This document shows, one piece after another, positions 24,049 through 32,854 of a stretch of 64,000 nucleotides of DNA. The position numbers and the translations under genes are program-made. The DNA is from Streptomyces sp. Ru62 (GTDB lineage Bacteria > Actinomycetota > Actinomycetes > Streptomycetales > Streptomycetaceae). The stretch is taken from contig NZ_PQSU01000028.1 of assembly GCF_002920615.1 (NCBI RefSeq), positions 62,001 to 126,000 on the forward strand. The letters are read 5' to 3'. Each line of letters starts with the position of its first letter. Position 1 is the stretch's first letter. The notes below the pieces were generated by a model that was not told where the DNA came from, did not search any database, and worked only from the letters and a program-made list of their open reading frames with translations.

Positions 24049-25011
24049 TCAGCCCTTGCGGGTCTTGATCTCCTCGGTGAGCTGCGGGACGACGTCGAAC
24101 AGGTCGCCGACCACACCGAAGTCGACCAGCTCGAAGATCGGGGCCTCGGCGTCCTTGTTGACGGCCACGATGGTCTTCGAGGTCTGCATACCGGCGCGGT
24201 GCTGGATCGCACCGGAGATGCCGTTGGCGATGTAGAGCTGCGGCGAGACCGACTTGCCGGTCTGGCCCACCTGGTTGGTGTGCGGGTACCAGCCGGCGTC
24301 GACGGCGGCACGCGAGGCACCGACGGCCGCGCCGAGCTGGTCGGCGAGGGCCTCGATGATCGAGAAGTTCTCGGCGCCGTTCACACCCCGGCCACCGGAG
24401 ACCACGATCGCGGCCTCGGTCAGCTCCGGGCGGCCCGTCGACTCGCGCGGCGTACGGCCGGTGATCTTCGTGCCGGTCGCCTTGTCCGAGAAGGTGACGG
24501 ACAGGGCCTCGACCGCGCCCGCGGCCGGGGCGGCCTCGACGGCGGCCGAGTTCGGCTTCACCGTGATGACCGGCGTGCCCTTGATGACGCGGGACTTGGT
24601 GGTGAAGGACGCGGCGAACACCGACTGGGTGGCCACCGGGCCCTCGTCGCCGGCCTCCAGGTCGACGGCGTCGGTGATGATGCCGGAGCCGATGCGCAGC
24701 GCCAGGCGGGCGGCGATCTCCTTGCCCTCGGCGGAGGACGGGACCAGCACGGCGGCCGGGGAGACGGCCTCGTGGGCGGCCTGCAGGGCGTCCACCTTCG
24801 GCACGACCAGGTACTCGGCGTACTCGGACGCGTCGTGGGTGAGCACCTTCACCGCGCCGTGCTCGGCGAGGGTGGCGGCGGTGTCGGCGGCGCCGTTGCC
24901 CAGCGCGACGGCGACGGGCTCGCCGAGGCGGCGGGCCAGGGTCAGCAGCTCCAGGGTGGGCTTGCGGACGGCACCGTCCACGTGGTCGACGTAGACGAGG
25001 ACTTCAGCCAT
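24049..25011 (-). CDS. etfA: electron transfer flavoprotein subunit alpha
   Basis: The 320-residue subunit has the N-terminal ETF domain (MAEVLVYVDHVDG, EYLVVPKVDALQAA) and the strongly conserved C-terminal FAD-binding domain: GASRAAVDAGWYPHTNQVGQ, then TGKSVSPQLYIANGISGAIQ, then HRAGMQTSKTIVAVNKD. With EtfB it accepts electrons from acyl-CoA dehydrogenases and passes them to the respiratory chain. It lies 52 bp downstream of etfB and ends before a strong terminator. Confidence 0.97.
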   Translation of the reverse strand: MAEVLVYVDHVDGAVRKPTLELLTLARRLGEPVAVALGNGAADTAATLAEHGAVKVLTHDASEYAEYLVVPKVDALQAAHEAVSPAAVLVPSSAEGKEIAARLALRIGSGIITDAVDLEAGDEGPVATQSVFAASFTTKSRVIKGTPVITVKPNSAAVEAAPAAGAVEALSVTFSDKATGTKITGRTPRESTGRPELTEAAIVVSGGRGVNGAENFSIIEALADQLGAAVGASRAAVDAGWYPHTNQVGQTGKSVSPQLYIANGISGAIQHRAGMQTSKTIVAVNKDAEAPIFELVDFGVVGDLFDVVPQLTEEIKTRKG

Positions 25012-25063
25012 GGGATTGCTCTCCTGCGAAACGAAGTTGAGGGGCGGTCAGCGGGGGCGAGCC

Positions 25064-25849
25064 TCAGATGAACTTCTGGCTCGCGAGGAACTCAGCGAGC
25101 TGCTTGCCGCCCTCGCCCTCGTCCTTGACGATGGTGCCGGCCGTGCGCGCCGGACGCTCGGTCGCGGTCTCGACCTTGGTGAACGCGCCGTCCAGCCCGA
25201 CCTCCTCGGCCTCGATGTCGAGGTCGGACAGGTCCCAGGACTCCACCGGCTTCTTCTTGGCCGCCATGATGCCCTTGAAGGACGGGTAGCGGGCCTCGCC
25301 GGACTGGTCGGTCACGGAGACGACCGCCGGGAGGGAGGCCTCCAGCTGCTCCGAGGCGGCGTCGCCGTCGCGGCGGCCCTTGACCGTGCCGTCCTCGACG
25401 GAGACCTCGGACAGCAGGGTGACCTGCGGGACGCCGAGGCGCTCGGCGACCAGCGCCGGGACGACACCCATGGTGCCGTCGGTGGAGGCCATGCCGGAGA
25501 TGACCAGGTCGTAGCCGGCCTTCTCGATGGCCTTGGCCAGGACCAGGGAGGTGCCGATGGCGTCGGTGCCGTGCAGGTCGTCGTCCTCGACGTGGATGGC
25601 CTTGTCGGCACCCATCGAGAGGGCCTTGCGGAGCGCGTCCTTGGCGTCCTCGGGGCCGACCGTCAGGACGGTGACCTCGGCGTCGTCCGCGTTCTCCGCG
25701 ATCTGGAGGGCCTGCTCGACCGCGTACTCGTCCAGCTCGGAGAGCAGACCGTCCACGTCGTCGCGGTCGACGGTCAGGTCATCGGCGAAGTGCCGGTCGC
25801 CAGTGGCGTCGGGCACGTACTTCACAGTGACAACGATCCTCAAGCTCAC
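25064..25849 (-). CDS. etfB: electron transfer flavoprotein subunit beta
   Basis: The 261-residue subunit has the ETF-beta pattern: RIVVTVKYVPDATGDRHF at the N-terminus, NADDAEVTVLTVGPEDAKDA, GADKAIHVED, the signature VISGMASTDGTMGVVPALVA and a C-terminal docking region ending LAEFLASQKFI. It binds AMP and forms the EtfAB heterodimer. First gene of the etfBA operon. The AidB-like acyl-CoA dehydrogenase far downstream in the window is one possible electron donor, but nothing ties them directly. Confidence 0.97.
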   Translation of the reverse strand: MSLRIVVTVKYVPDATGDRHFADDLTVDRDDVDGLLSELDEYAVEQALQIAENADDAEVTVLTVGPEDAKDALRKALSMGADKAIHVEDDDLHGTDAIGTSLVLAKAIEKAGYDLVISGMASTDGTMGVVPALVAERLGVPQVTLLSEVSVEDGTVKGRRDGDAASEQLEASLPAVVSVTDQSGEARYPSFKGIMAAKKKPVESWDLSDLDIEAEEVGLDGAFTKVETATERPARTAGTIVKDEGEGGKQLAEFLASQKFI

Positions 25850-26076
25850 GCCGGCTCTCCTACTGCATCGTCATTTCGGGCTGCCTCTTGCAGGCAGCAT
25901 AGGCGCCTCAAGCGGCCGATCCCGGTCGGGGCGTCCGCGCGCTCCGAACGAAATATTACTCGCCAGTACACCTAGTGAATGCCCGCTAAGCAAGCGCTTT
26001 GAACTGTGACCTTCGCAACGCAGCGTAACCGGAACTCGACGGCTCCGCAGGAGGGGGCGGGGCGATCAGAAGGTGA

Positions 26077-26586
26077 TCAATCCCGCAGGCCGCTGAAGCG
26101 GCCCTGGTGGTAGAGGAGCGGGCGGCCGGCGCCCGAGGGGTCGCCGAGAACCACCTCGGCGAGCACGATCCGGTGATCACCGGCCGGGACCCGCCCGACG
26201 ATCCGGCACACCAGCCAGGCGAGCACGTCGTCCAGCACGGGTACGCCTTCCGGGCCCTCCCGCCAGACGGTGGGCGCGCCGAAGCGGTCGGCGCCGCTGC
26301 GGGCGAAGGTTGCGGCCAGCTCGCTCTGGTGCTCGCCGAGTATGTGCACGCCGACGTGGTCGGCCTCGGCGACCGCGGGCCAGCTGGAGGCGCCGGTGCC
26401 GATGCCGAAGGAGACCAGGGGCGGGTCGGCGGAGACGGAGGTGAGGGAGGTGGCGGTGAAGCCGACCGGGCCGGAGGCGCCACGTGCGGTGATCACCGCC
26501 ACGCCGGCGGCGTGCCGGCGGAAGGTGGAGCGCAGCAGGTCGGGGGAGGCGAGCTGGGCGGTGCCGAGGTCGGGCGTGGCCGTCAT
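26077..26586 (-). CDS. flavin reductase family protein
   Basis: The 169-residue FMN-binding split-barrel protein shows the flavin-reductase pattern LRSTFRRHAAGVAVITARG, VGFTATSLTSVSADPPLVSF and HVGVHILGEHQSELAATFA. It probably reduces FMN or FAD with NAD(P)H to supply a monooxygenase. The start at 26586 was chosen as the first ATG with the family-like N-terminus; AAGGACAG lies upstream. No monooxygenase is adjacent, so the partner is unknown. Confidence 0.9.
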   Translation of the reverse strand: MTATPDLGTAQLASPDLLRSTFRRHAAGVAVITARGASGPVGFTATSLTSVSADPPLVSFGIGTGASSWPAVAEADHVGVHILGEHQSELAATFARSGADRFGAPTVWREGPEGVPVLDDVLAWLVCRIVGRVPAGDHRIVLAEVVLGDPSGAGRPLLYHQGRFSGLRD

Positions 26587-26794
26587 GGGGCTGTCCTTCT
26601 GCGAGAGTCGGGGCGTGGGTCCGTGGCAGCTCAACGGCCCGGACAGCGCGCGCTCGCGGTGCGGGCCAGGTCGACGTGGACCCGGCCGTGGAGAAGGAGT
26701 TCGGTCGGCATACGGTCAGGCTGACGATAGGTGGCGTGTGCAGTCAAGCTGGTTCCGGGGTGTGGAAGATGTCCCGCCGTTCCCTGACACCGGC

Positions 26795-27121
26795 TCATAG
26801 GGCCTCCCCGAGCGCGGCGATGACGTCGGCCTTGCGTGGCTGTCCGGTGGCGCGCCGCACCACCCGTCCACCGGCGTCGAGGACCAGGACGGTGGGCGTC
26901 TTGAGAATCTCCAGTTCGCGTACGAGGTCCAGGTGGGCCTCGGCGTCGACCTCGACGTGGGTCACACCCGGGACCATTCCGGCGACCTCGGCGAGGACGC
27001 GCCGGGTGGCCCGGCAGGGCGCGCAGAATGCGCTGGAGAACTGCACGAGCGTGGCCCGCTCCCCCAGTTCACCGCCGAGTTCCGCCGCGCCGAGCCGCCT
27101 GCCGTCGTCGTGCCCGCGCAC
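26795..27121 (-). CDS. thioredoxin family protein
   Basis: The 108-residue protein has a thioredoxin fold with active site FCAPC (CxxC), followed by HVEVDAEAHLDLVRELEILK and the cis-proline segment TPTVLVLD. The CAPC dipeptide differs from the CGPC of canonical thioredoxin, which usually shifts the redox potential. The GTG start at 27121 has GGGGAG 8 bp upstream. It reduces or oxidises cytosolic disulphides; targets unknown. Confidence 0.85.
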   Translation of the reverse strand: MRGHDDGRRLGAAELGGELGERATLVQFSSAFCAPCRATRRVLAEVAGMVPGVTHVEVDAEAHLDLVRELEILKTPTVLVLDAGGRVVRRATGQPRKADVIAALGEAL

Positions 27122-27506
27122 CCGCGTTCTCCCCTTCCGCCGCTCGTGCGGCTCTTTCCGGGCGCCCGCCGACGCGGGCACCGCCCGGCACACCACCGGT
27201 CAATCACCTATAAGCGTTCCCGCGACCGCGAAGATTCCCGGACCGTGCCGGAGGCGGCGGCCGCCGTCACCGTCCGGCATGTTCCCGCCTCCCCGGGGAA
27301 CGAGGACACGAGTGGAGTAAAGGGATATGAGCATCCACGGTGGGATGTAGGCCGACGTGACGAGGATCTCGCCGCCGCGGGGCACCAGGACTGGCTCCCC
27401 GTCCGTTCTTCGGGCACGATCTGCGAGACGCCGTAAACCTACGGCTGCGTAACTTTCCCGCCGGGAGCCCCTTTCCCGAGCAGAGCAGAAAGGGTCCACC
27501 CCGCCC
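27122..27506. other. 385-bp intergenic region, promoter of the acyltransferase
   Basis: No open frame here has both codon bias and a start. A short inverted repeat TACG-gctg-CGTA (27440-27451) lies 55 bp before the acyltransferase start in a TAAACCTACGGCTGCGTAAC context and may be an operator. Nothing else was recognised. Confidence 0.5.
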
Positions 27507-28235
27507 ATGGCAGAGCTGGTCTACCGTCCCGTCATCGGTTTCGCCAAGACGATGTTCAAGGTCTGGGATCTGAAGATCGACTGCCAGGGGTCGGAGAACA
27601 TCCCGCGCACGGGCGGCGCGGTTCTGGTGAGCAATCACATCAGCTACCTGGACTTCATCTTCAACGGACTGGCCGCACTGCCGCAGAAGCGTCTGGTGCG
27701 GTTCATGGCGAAGGAGTCGGTCTTCCGGCACAAGGTCTCCGGGCCGCTGATGCGGAGCATGAAGCACATCCCGGTGGACCGCGCGCAGGGCGAGGCGGCG
27801 TACGAGCACGCGCTGGACTCGCTGCGCTCCGGTGAGGTCATCGGGGTGTTCCCGGAGGCGACCATCTCGCAGTCCTTCACGCTCAAGAGCTTCAAGTCGG
27901 GCGCGGCCAGGCTGGCCCAGGAGGCGGGCGTCCCGCTGGTCCCGATGGCGGTGTGGGGCACGCAGCGGCTGTGGACGAAGGGCCACCCCCGCAACTTCAA
28001 GCGCAACCACCTGCCCGTCACCATCCGCGTCGGCGACCCGGTGGAGGCACCGCGCGACCAGTACGCCGGCGCGATCACCCGCCGTCTGCGCGAACGCGTC
28101 CAGGAACTCCTGGACGCCGCCCAGCGCGCGTACCCGGGCCGCCCCAAGGGCCCGGAGGACACCTGGTGGCTCCCCACCCACCTGGGCGGCACGGCACCGA
28201 CGACCGAGGAACTGCGCACGGTCCAGGCACACTGA
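27507..28235 (+). CDS. lysophospholipid acyltransferase (PlsC family)
   Basis: The 242-residue protein has the PlsC acyltransferase motifs: block I SNHISYLDFIF (H-x4-D catalytic pair), block II VRFMAKESVFRHKVSGPLM, and block III GEVIGVFPEATISQS, then VPLVPMAVWGTQ. It acylates 1-acyl-sn-glycerol-3-phosphate or a related lysolipid at the membrane. It is transcribed alone, opposite to its neighbours. Confidence 0.93.
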   Translation: MAELVYRPVIGFAKTMFKVWDLKIDCQGSENIPRTGGAVLVSNHISYLDFIFNGLAALPQKRLVRFMAKESVFRHKVSGPLMRSMKHIPVDRAQGEAAYEHALDSLRSGEVIGVFPEATISQSFTLKSFKSGAARLAQEAGVPLVPMAVWGTQRLWTKGHPRNFKRNHLPVTIRVGDPVEAPRDQYAGAITRRLRERVQELLDAAQRAYPGRPKGPEDTWWLPTHLGGTAPTTEELRTVQAH

Positions 28236-28281
28236 GGCCTCCGGCGCCGGCTGAGGAAACGGGGCCCGGCCAACGCAACGC

Positions 28282-28548
28282 TCAGCCCGGCCGTCGGTTC
28301 ACGGCGCGCCGCGCCTGCCCGTGGAGCATGGACCGCCACACCTGTTCGAGGAACTCCTGGATGGATACCGCGGCGACCTCGAACGCGCCGGACCAGGAAG
28401 CCGTGGCCGACCTCCAGACTCGTCCACTGCCCGCCACCGCGAACAGATGGCCGCCACCATCGCCGGCGAACACGAGAGCAGGTGGCTCGTCGTCGGCCCG
28501 GACAGATCCGTACTCGACACGTTCATCCTCCTCGGCATACCTCACCAC
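28282..28548 (-). CDS. small protein coupled to the transglutaminase-like gene
   Basis: The 88-residue product starts with two GTG codons 10 bp after the transglutaminase-like stop and has GAGGCGG in the gap, so the two are likely translated together. The sequence (PALVFAGDGGGHLFAVAGSG, VWRSATASW, FLEQVW) recalls the C-terminal part of SMI1/KNR4-like (SUKH) proteins, but too short and weakly to be sure. Several hydrophobic-aromatic turns suggest a compact beta domain. Function unknown. Confidence 0.5.
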   Translation of the reverse strand: MVRYAEEDERVEYGSVRADDEPPALVFAGDGGGHLFAVAGSGRVWRSATASWSGAFEVAAVSIQEFLEQVWRSMLHGQARRAVNRRPG

Positions 28549-28557
28549 CGTTCCGCC

Positions 28558-29148
28558 TCAGAGGGCGCTGGGGAGCGTCTTCCACAGGTACGGCCGGTCG
28601 GGTGCGGCCCGCAGGACGGTGAGGACGACCGGGTGCGGCGCGGCGTACAGGACCGGGTAGTCCATCTCGTCGGACGAGGGGTCGGGGGTCCAGGCCAGCC
28701 GCTCGCCGTCCAGGGAGAACCGGGCGTCGACGCCCGGTTTGTTGCCGCGAGGGTCCTGCCGGTGCCAGGCACCGCGGAAGCGGACGGCGACCAGGCCGTG
28801 GACCACATGCCCGCCCTCGCCGTCCGCCAGCCGCTGGTAGCACAGGGCGGCCGGGATGTCCTCGGCCCGCAACAGGGCGGCCAGGGCGTGGGACTTGGCG
28901 TAACAGATGCCCGTACCGAGGGCCAGCACGTCGGAGGCGCGCCAGGTGACGCGGAGGTCACCGGAGTCCTGGGAGTGCGGGATGGCGTCCCGGACGTATT
29001 CATAGGCGACCCGTGCATAGTCATACGAGTCGGCGACGTCCGCCGCCAGGCGGGCGGCGGTCTCCCGGACCACCGGATGATGGTGGTCGATGGCGTCGTC
29101 GGCGGCCAAGTAGGCGGACAGATCAGCGGTGTCCTGGATGAGCTCCAT
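28558..29148 (-). CDS. transglutaminase-like (papain-type) domain protein
   Basis: The 196-residue protein has the transglutaminase-core triad. Cys is in GTGICYAKSHALAALLR, His in GGHVVHGLVAVRF, and Asp in WHRQDPRGN. The region between (DIPAALCYQRLADGEGG) is typical of the TGc domain. Members act as peptidases or protein cross-linkers in bacteria. It has no signal peptide. It is followed by a coupled small gene and preceded by an inverted repeat in the promoter. ATG at 29148 chosen because upstream codons include the repeat. Confidence 0.85.
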   Translation of the reverse strand: MELIQDTADLSAYLAADDAIDHHHPVVRETAARLAADVADSYDYARVAYEYVRDAIPHSQDSGDLRVTWRASDVLALGTGICYAKSHALAALLRAEDIPAALCYQRLADGEGGHVVHGLVAVRFRGAWHRQDPRGNKPGVDARFSLDGERLAWTPDPSSDEMDYPVLYAAPHPVVLTVLRAAPDRPYLWKTLPSAL

Positions 29149-29165
29149 GCCCGCAGAGCATAGGA

Positions 29166-29207
29166 ATGCGATCACCCGAGCGTCAATTATTTTTCGAGTG
29201 ATCGCAT
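29166..29207. promoter_or_regulatory. long inverted repeat upstream of the transglutaminase-like gene
   Basis: Arms ATGCGATCACCCGA (29166-29179) and TCGAGTGATCGCAT (29194-29207) match at 13 of 14 positions around a 14-bp AT-rich spacer. The repeat lies 18 bp before the transglutaminase-like start and after the aldolase-like stop at 29241. It is a strong operator candidate; a terminator for the upstream operon is the alternative. Confidence 0.6.
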
Positions 29208-29240
29208 ACCTATGCAGAGTCGGGGGCCGGAAGTCGGCCG

Positions 29241-30311
29241 CTAGCGCGCCATCTCCTCCTTCAGCGCCGCCACGAACGTGTCGACGTCGTCCTCTGTGGT
29301 GTCGAAGGAGCACATCCAGCGCACCACCCCGGCGCCCTCGTCCCAGAAGTAGAACCGGAACCGCTTCTGGAGCCGCTCGCTCACGTCGCGCGGCAGCCTG
29401 GCGAAGACACCGTTGGCCTGCACCGGGTAGAGGATCTCCACGCCGTGCACCGCGCGGACGCCCTCGGCGAGCCGCTGGGCCATCTCGTTGGCGTGCCGGG
29501 CGTTGCGCAGCCAGAGGTCCTTGGCGAGGAGTGCCTCCAACTGCACGGAGACGAAGCGCATCTTGGAGGCCAGCTGCATCGACATCTTCCGCAGGTGCTT
29601 CATCTGCCGCACCGCGTCCTGGTTGAGGACGACGACCGCCTCGCCGAACAGGGCGCCGTTCTTCGTCCCACCCAGGGAGAGGATGTCGACGCCGACCGCG
29701 TTGGTGAACGTCCGCATGGGCACGTTCAGGGAGGCGGCGGCGTTGGCTATCCGGGAGCCGTCCAGGTGCACCTTCATGCCGCGGGCGTGGGCGTGCTCGC
29801 AGATCGCGCGGATCTCCTCGGGCGTGTAGAGGGTGCCCAGCTCGGTGCTCTGGGTGATCGACACGACCTGGGGCATCGCCCGGTGCTCGTCCTCCCAGCC
29901 CCAGGCCTGCCGGTCGATCAGCTCGGGCGTGAGCTTGCCGTCCGGCGTGGGCACGGTGAGCAGCTTGAGCCCGCCCATGCGCTCGGGCGCACCGCCCTCG
30001 TCCACGTTGATGTGCGCGCTCTCGGCGCAGACCACCGCGCCCCAGCGGTCGGTGACCGCCTGGAGCGCGACGACGTTCGCGCCGGTGCCGTTGAAGACCG
30101 GGAAGGCCTCCGCGGTGGCCCCGAAGTGGCTCCGGATGATCCGCTGGAGGTTCTCGGTGTAGTCGTCCTCACCGTACGCCACCTGGTGGCCGCCGTTGGC
30201 CAGGGCCAGGGCGGCCAGCACCTCCGGGTGGGCGCCCGCGTAGTTGTCACTGGCGAAACCGCGGACCTGCGGGTCGTGGTGGCGACGCGCGTCGGTCTTC
30301 GGAGGGTTCAC
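29241..30311 (-). CDS. low-specificity L-threonine aldolase-like PLP enzyme
   Basis: The 356-residue protein belongs to the fold-type I beta-eliminating-lyase/threonine-aldolase family. The N-terminal VRGFASDNYAGAHPEVL and the PFNGTGANVVAL-like stretch (FPVFNGTGANVVALQ) are typical, as are KVHLDGSRIANAAASLN, with the Asp that holds the pyridine nitrogen, and SLGGTKNGALFGEAVV, with the PLP-binding lysine. It would cleave a beta-hydroxy amino acid to glycine and an aldehyde, or run in reverse. The GTG start overlaps the SDR stop by 4 nt, so it is the third gene of a coupled operon with DUF6421 and the SDR. Confidence 0.9.
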   Translation of the reverse strand: MNPPKTDARRHHDPQVRGFASDNYAGAHPEVLAALALANGGHQVAYGEDDYTENLQRIIRSHFGATAEAFPVFNGTGANVVALQAVTDRWGAVVCAESAHINVDEGGAPERMGGLKLLTVPTPDGKLTPELIDRQAWGWEDEHRAMPQVVSITQSTELGTLYTPEEIRAICEHAHARGMKVHLDGSRIANAAASLNVPMRTFTNAVGVDILSLGGTKNGALFGEAVVVLNQDAVRQMKHLRKMSMQLASKMRFVSVQLEALLAKDLWLRNARHANEMAQRLAEGVRAVHGVEILYPVQANGVFARLPRDVSERLQKRFRFYFWDEGAGVVRWMCSFDTTEDDVDTFVAALKEEMAR

Positions 30312-31063
30312 GGCTTCTCGGTCAGCCACAGACGGGTTCCGTTCACTTCCGCGGCGGGCTTGTTCCAGACGTCTGCGATGGCCTCGGCCAGATCCTTGAC
30401 GTCCGTGAAGCCCGCGAACTTCGCGTTGGGGCGGTCGGCGCGCATCGCGTCGTGCACCAGCGCCTTCACCACCAGGATGGTAGCCGCGGACGTCGGCCCC
30501 TCGGCGCCGCCGGCCTTGCGGAAGTAGTCGGCCAGGGCCAGCGTCCACGCCTCGGCCGCGGCCTTGGCCGCGGAGTACGCGGCGTTGCCGGCGGTCGGCT
30601 TCGACGCGCCGGCCGCGCTGATCAGCACGTACCGGCCGCGCTCGCTGCGCTGCAGCGCCTCGTGGAAGGCGAGGGAGGTGTGCTGCACGGTCTTGACGAG
30701 CAGCAGCTCCAGCAAGTCCCAGTCGTCCAGGCTCGTCTTGGTGAACGTCTCGCTGCCGCGCCAGCCGCCGACCAGGTGCACGAGCCCGTCGACCCGGCCG
30801 AAGTCCTTCTCGATGTGCGCCGCCCAGTCCCGGGTGGACTGCAGGTCGAGCAGGTCCACCGTGTCACCGGTGACGGTCGCGCCACCGGAGGCGTACCGGG
30901 CCGCGTCGACGGCCTCCGAGAGCCGCTGCGGGTCGTTGTCCGCCCCGACGACGGTCGCCCCGGCCTCGGCCAGGCGCAGCAGGGCCGCGCGGCCGGCGGG
31001 TCCGCCCGCACCGGCCACCGCGATCACCGCACCGCTGAGAGGCCCGTTCGCGCCGTTCCTCAT
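30308..31063 (-). CDS. SDR family oxidoreductase
   Basis: The 251-residue short-chain dehydrogenase has a slightly unusual dinucleotide loop (AGAGGPAGRA instead of TGxxxGIG), an acidic GADNDP adenosine contact, the catalytic VLISAAGASKPTAGNAAYSA with Ser and, a few residues on, YSAAKAAAEAW (Y-x3-K). It probably reduces or oxidises a small alcohol. The ATG at 31063 has GAGGGGAAG directly upstream. A GTG at 31105, overlapping the DUF6421 stop, is also in frame. Confidence 0.88.
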   Translation of the reverse strand: MRNGANGPLSGAVIAVAGAGGPAGRAALLRLAEAGATVVGADNDPQRLSEAVDAARYASGGATVTGDTVDLLDLQSTRDWAAHIEKDFGRVDGLVHLVGGWRGSETFTKTSLDDWDLLELLLVKTVQHTSLAFHEALQRSERGRYVLISAAGASKPTAGNAAYSAAKAAAEAWTLALADYFRKAGGAEGPTSAATILVVKALVHDAMRADRPNAKFAGFTDVKDLAEAIADVWNKPAAEVNGTRLWLTEKP

Positions 31064-31101
31064 GTTCTTCCCCTCTGAAGCAGTGTCCTGGACGCGGTCG
31101 C

Positions 31102-32499
31102 TCACGCGGCGATCCGCTCGGCGGTGTCCGCCGTGATGCCCTTGGTGGAGGCGATCACATTCTTCAGCTTCTTGGACAGCGCCTCATAGAACATGCTCAG
31201 CGGAAACTCGTCCGGAAGCACGTCGTCCACGAGCTTGCGCGGGGGCTGGGTCAGGTCCAGGGCGTCCGGACCCTTGGCCCACTTGGAGCCGGGGTGCGGG
31301 GCGAGGTAGGTGGAGACCAGCTCGTAGCCGGCGAACCAGTGCACCAGCTTCGGGCGGTCGATGCCGTCCCGGTAGAGCTTCTCTATCTCGGCGCACAGCT
31401 GGTTGGTCACCTGCGGGGCGCGCTCCCAGTCGATGGAGAGCTTGTTGTCGGTCCAGCGGACGACGTCGTGCTTGTGCAGGTAGGCGAAGAGCAGCTGACC
31501 GCCGAGGCCGTCGTAGTTGCGGTTGCGGTCACCGGTGACCGGGAAGCGGAACATCCGGTCGAAGAGGACCGCGTACTGCACGTCACGGGCCTGCGGGACG
31601 CCGTCGGCCTGGAGCTTCACGGCCTCCTTGAAGGCGGTGAGGTCGCAGCGCAGCTCCTCCAGGCCGTACATCCAGAACGGCTGGCGCTGCTTGATCATGA
31701 AGGGGTCGAACGGCAGGTCGCCGTGGCTGTGGGTGCGGTCGTGGACCATGTCCCAGAGCACGAAGGCCTCTTCGCAGCGCTTCTGGTCGTGGACCATGGC
31801 GGCGATGTCCTCGGGCAGCTCCAGGCCCAGGAGGTCGACGGCGGCCTCGGTCACGCGGCGGAAGCGGGCGGCCTCGCGGTCGCAGAAGATGCCACCCCAG
31901 GAGAAACGTTCCGGCGCCTCGCGTACGGCGATTGTCTCCGGGAAGAGGACGGCGGAGTTGGTGTCGTAGCCCGAGGTGAAGTCCTCGAACGTGATGCCGC
32001 AGAAGAGCGGGTTGTCGTACCGGGTGCGCTCCAGCTCGGCCAGCCAGTCCGGCCAGACCATGCGCAGCACGACCGCCTCCAGGTTGCGGTCCGGGTTGCC
32101 GTTCTGGGTGTACATCGGGAAGACGACCAGGTGCTGCAGGCCGTCCGCGCGGTTCGCGGCCGGGTTGAAGGCCAGCAGGGAGTCCAGGAAGTCCGGCACC
32201 TGGAAGCCGCCCTCGGCCCAGCGGCGGAGGTCCTTCACCAGCGCCTGGTGGTACGCGGCGTCATGCGGCAGGAGCGGGGAGAGCCGCTCGACCGCACCGG
32301 CGACACGCCCGACGGCCGCCACGGCGTCGGCCCGCTCCGGGGCGCCCTCGGCGTCGAAGTCGATCGATCCGTCCTTCGACTGCCATGGCCGGATCTGCTC
32401 CACGGCATCCTTGAGCACGGGCCAGGCCGGGTGCTCCACCACCCTGGTCAGCGGAGAAACCCGATCCTCCGCGCCCGACTGCACAAGAATTTCCGTCAT
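31102..32499 (-). CDS. DUF6421 family protein
   Basis: The 465-residue soluble protein is recognised as DUF6421, a conserved actinobacterial family without an assigned function. It is rich in aromatic and charged motifs: GLQHLVVFPMYTQNGNPDRN, FEDFTSGYDTNSAVLFPE, and the histidine-rich VLWDMVHDRTHSHGDLPF, whose clustered His and Asp look like a metal site. It has no signal peptide or membrane segment. It leads a coupled operon with an SDR and a threonine-aldolase-like enzyme, which suggests it acts in a small-molecule pathway. Confidence 0.85.
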   Translation of the reverse strand: MTEILVQSGAEDRVSPLTRVVEHPAWPVLKDAVEQIRPWQSKDGSIDFDAEGAPERADAVAAVGRVAGAVERLSPLLPHDAAYHQALVKDLRRWAEGGFQVPDFLDSLLAFNPAANRADGLQHLVVFPMYTQNGNPDRNLEAVVLRMVWPDWLAELERTRYDNPLFCGITFEDFTSGYDTNSAVLFPETIAVREAPERFSWGGIFCDREAARFRRVTEAAVDLLGLELPEDIAAMVHDQKRCEEAFVLWDMVHDRTHSHGDLPFDPFMIKQRQPFWMYGLEELRCDLTAFKEAVKLQADGVPQARDVQYAVLFDRMFRFPVTGDRNRNYDGLGGQLLFAYLHKHDVVRWTDNKLSIDWERAPQVTNQLCAEIEKLYRDGIDRPKLVHWFAGYELVSTYLAPHPGSKWAKGPDALDLTQPPRKLVDDVLPDEFPLSMFYEALSKKLKNVIASTKGITADTAERIAA

Positions 32500-32854
32500 G
32501 TCCCATCCTCCACAGGAGAACCTCGCGTATGGACACCGTATGCATACCCGGTTTCTCTCAGCAAGAGCTGGATCGGGAAATTATTCTGTCCGCCCCCTTG
32601 GTCACCGATGTTTTTCCTGTCGTAAACCGTGACGACGCTCACTTCGGCGACAACATGCGAGCCGGGGGCGGTCATGATCCGATGGGTACCGGCCAGCGGG
32701 CGGCCGTCCGGGTGCCGGATGCCCGGCGCAGCCACGGGTTCAACGCGCGGCCCGGCCATTAGGCTGCGAGCCTGCCGCGTGGACGACGACGTCCGGTACG
32801 GGGGCCGTCGGTCCGCGCGTCGCCGAGCCGCCGTCGACGGAAGCGAGTTGAACC
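32500..32854. other. 355-bp divergent promoter region
   Basis: The gap between the divergent DUF6421 operon and the glycerophosphodiesterase gene is lower in GC near 32560-32640. An 87-codon minus-strand frame (32496-32759) crosses it, but its later codons lose the high-GC bias and it overlaps the DUF6421 start, so it is not called as a gene. Confidence 0.5.

Noticed and set aside
27200..27508. A 102-codon minus-strand frame upstream of the acyltransferase gene
   Set aside because: Third-position GC is poor, the frame spans the acyltransferase promoter, and no similarity is visible.
32496..32759. An 87-codon minus-strand frame just upstream of DUF6421
   Set aside because: Codon bias is lost in its second half, it overlaps the DUF6421 start, and no family is recognisable.
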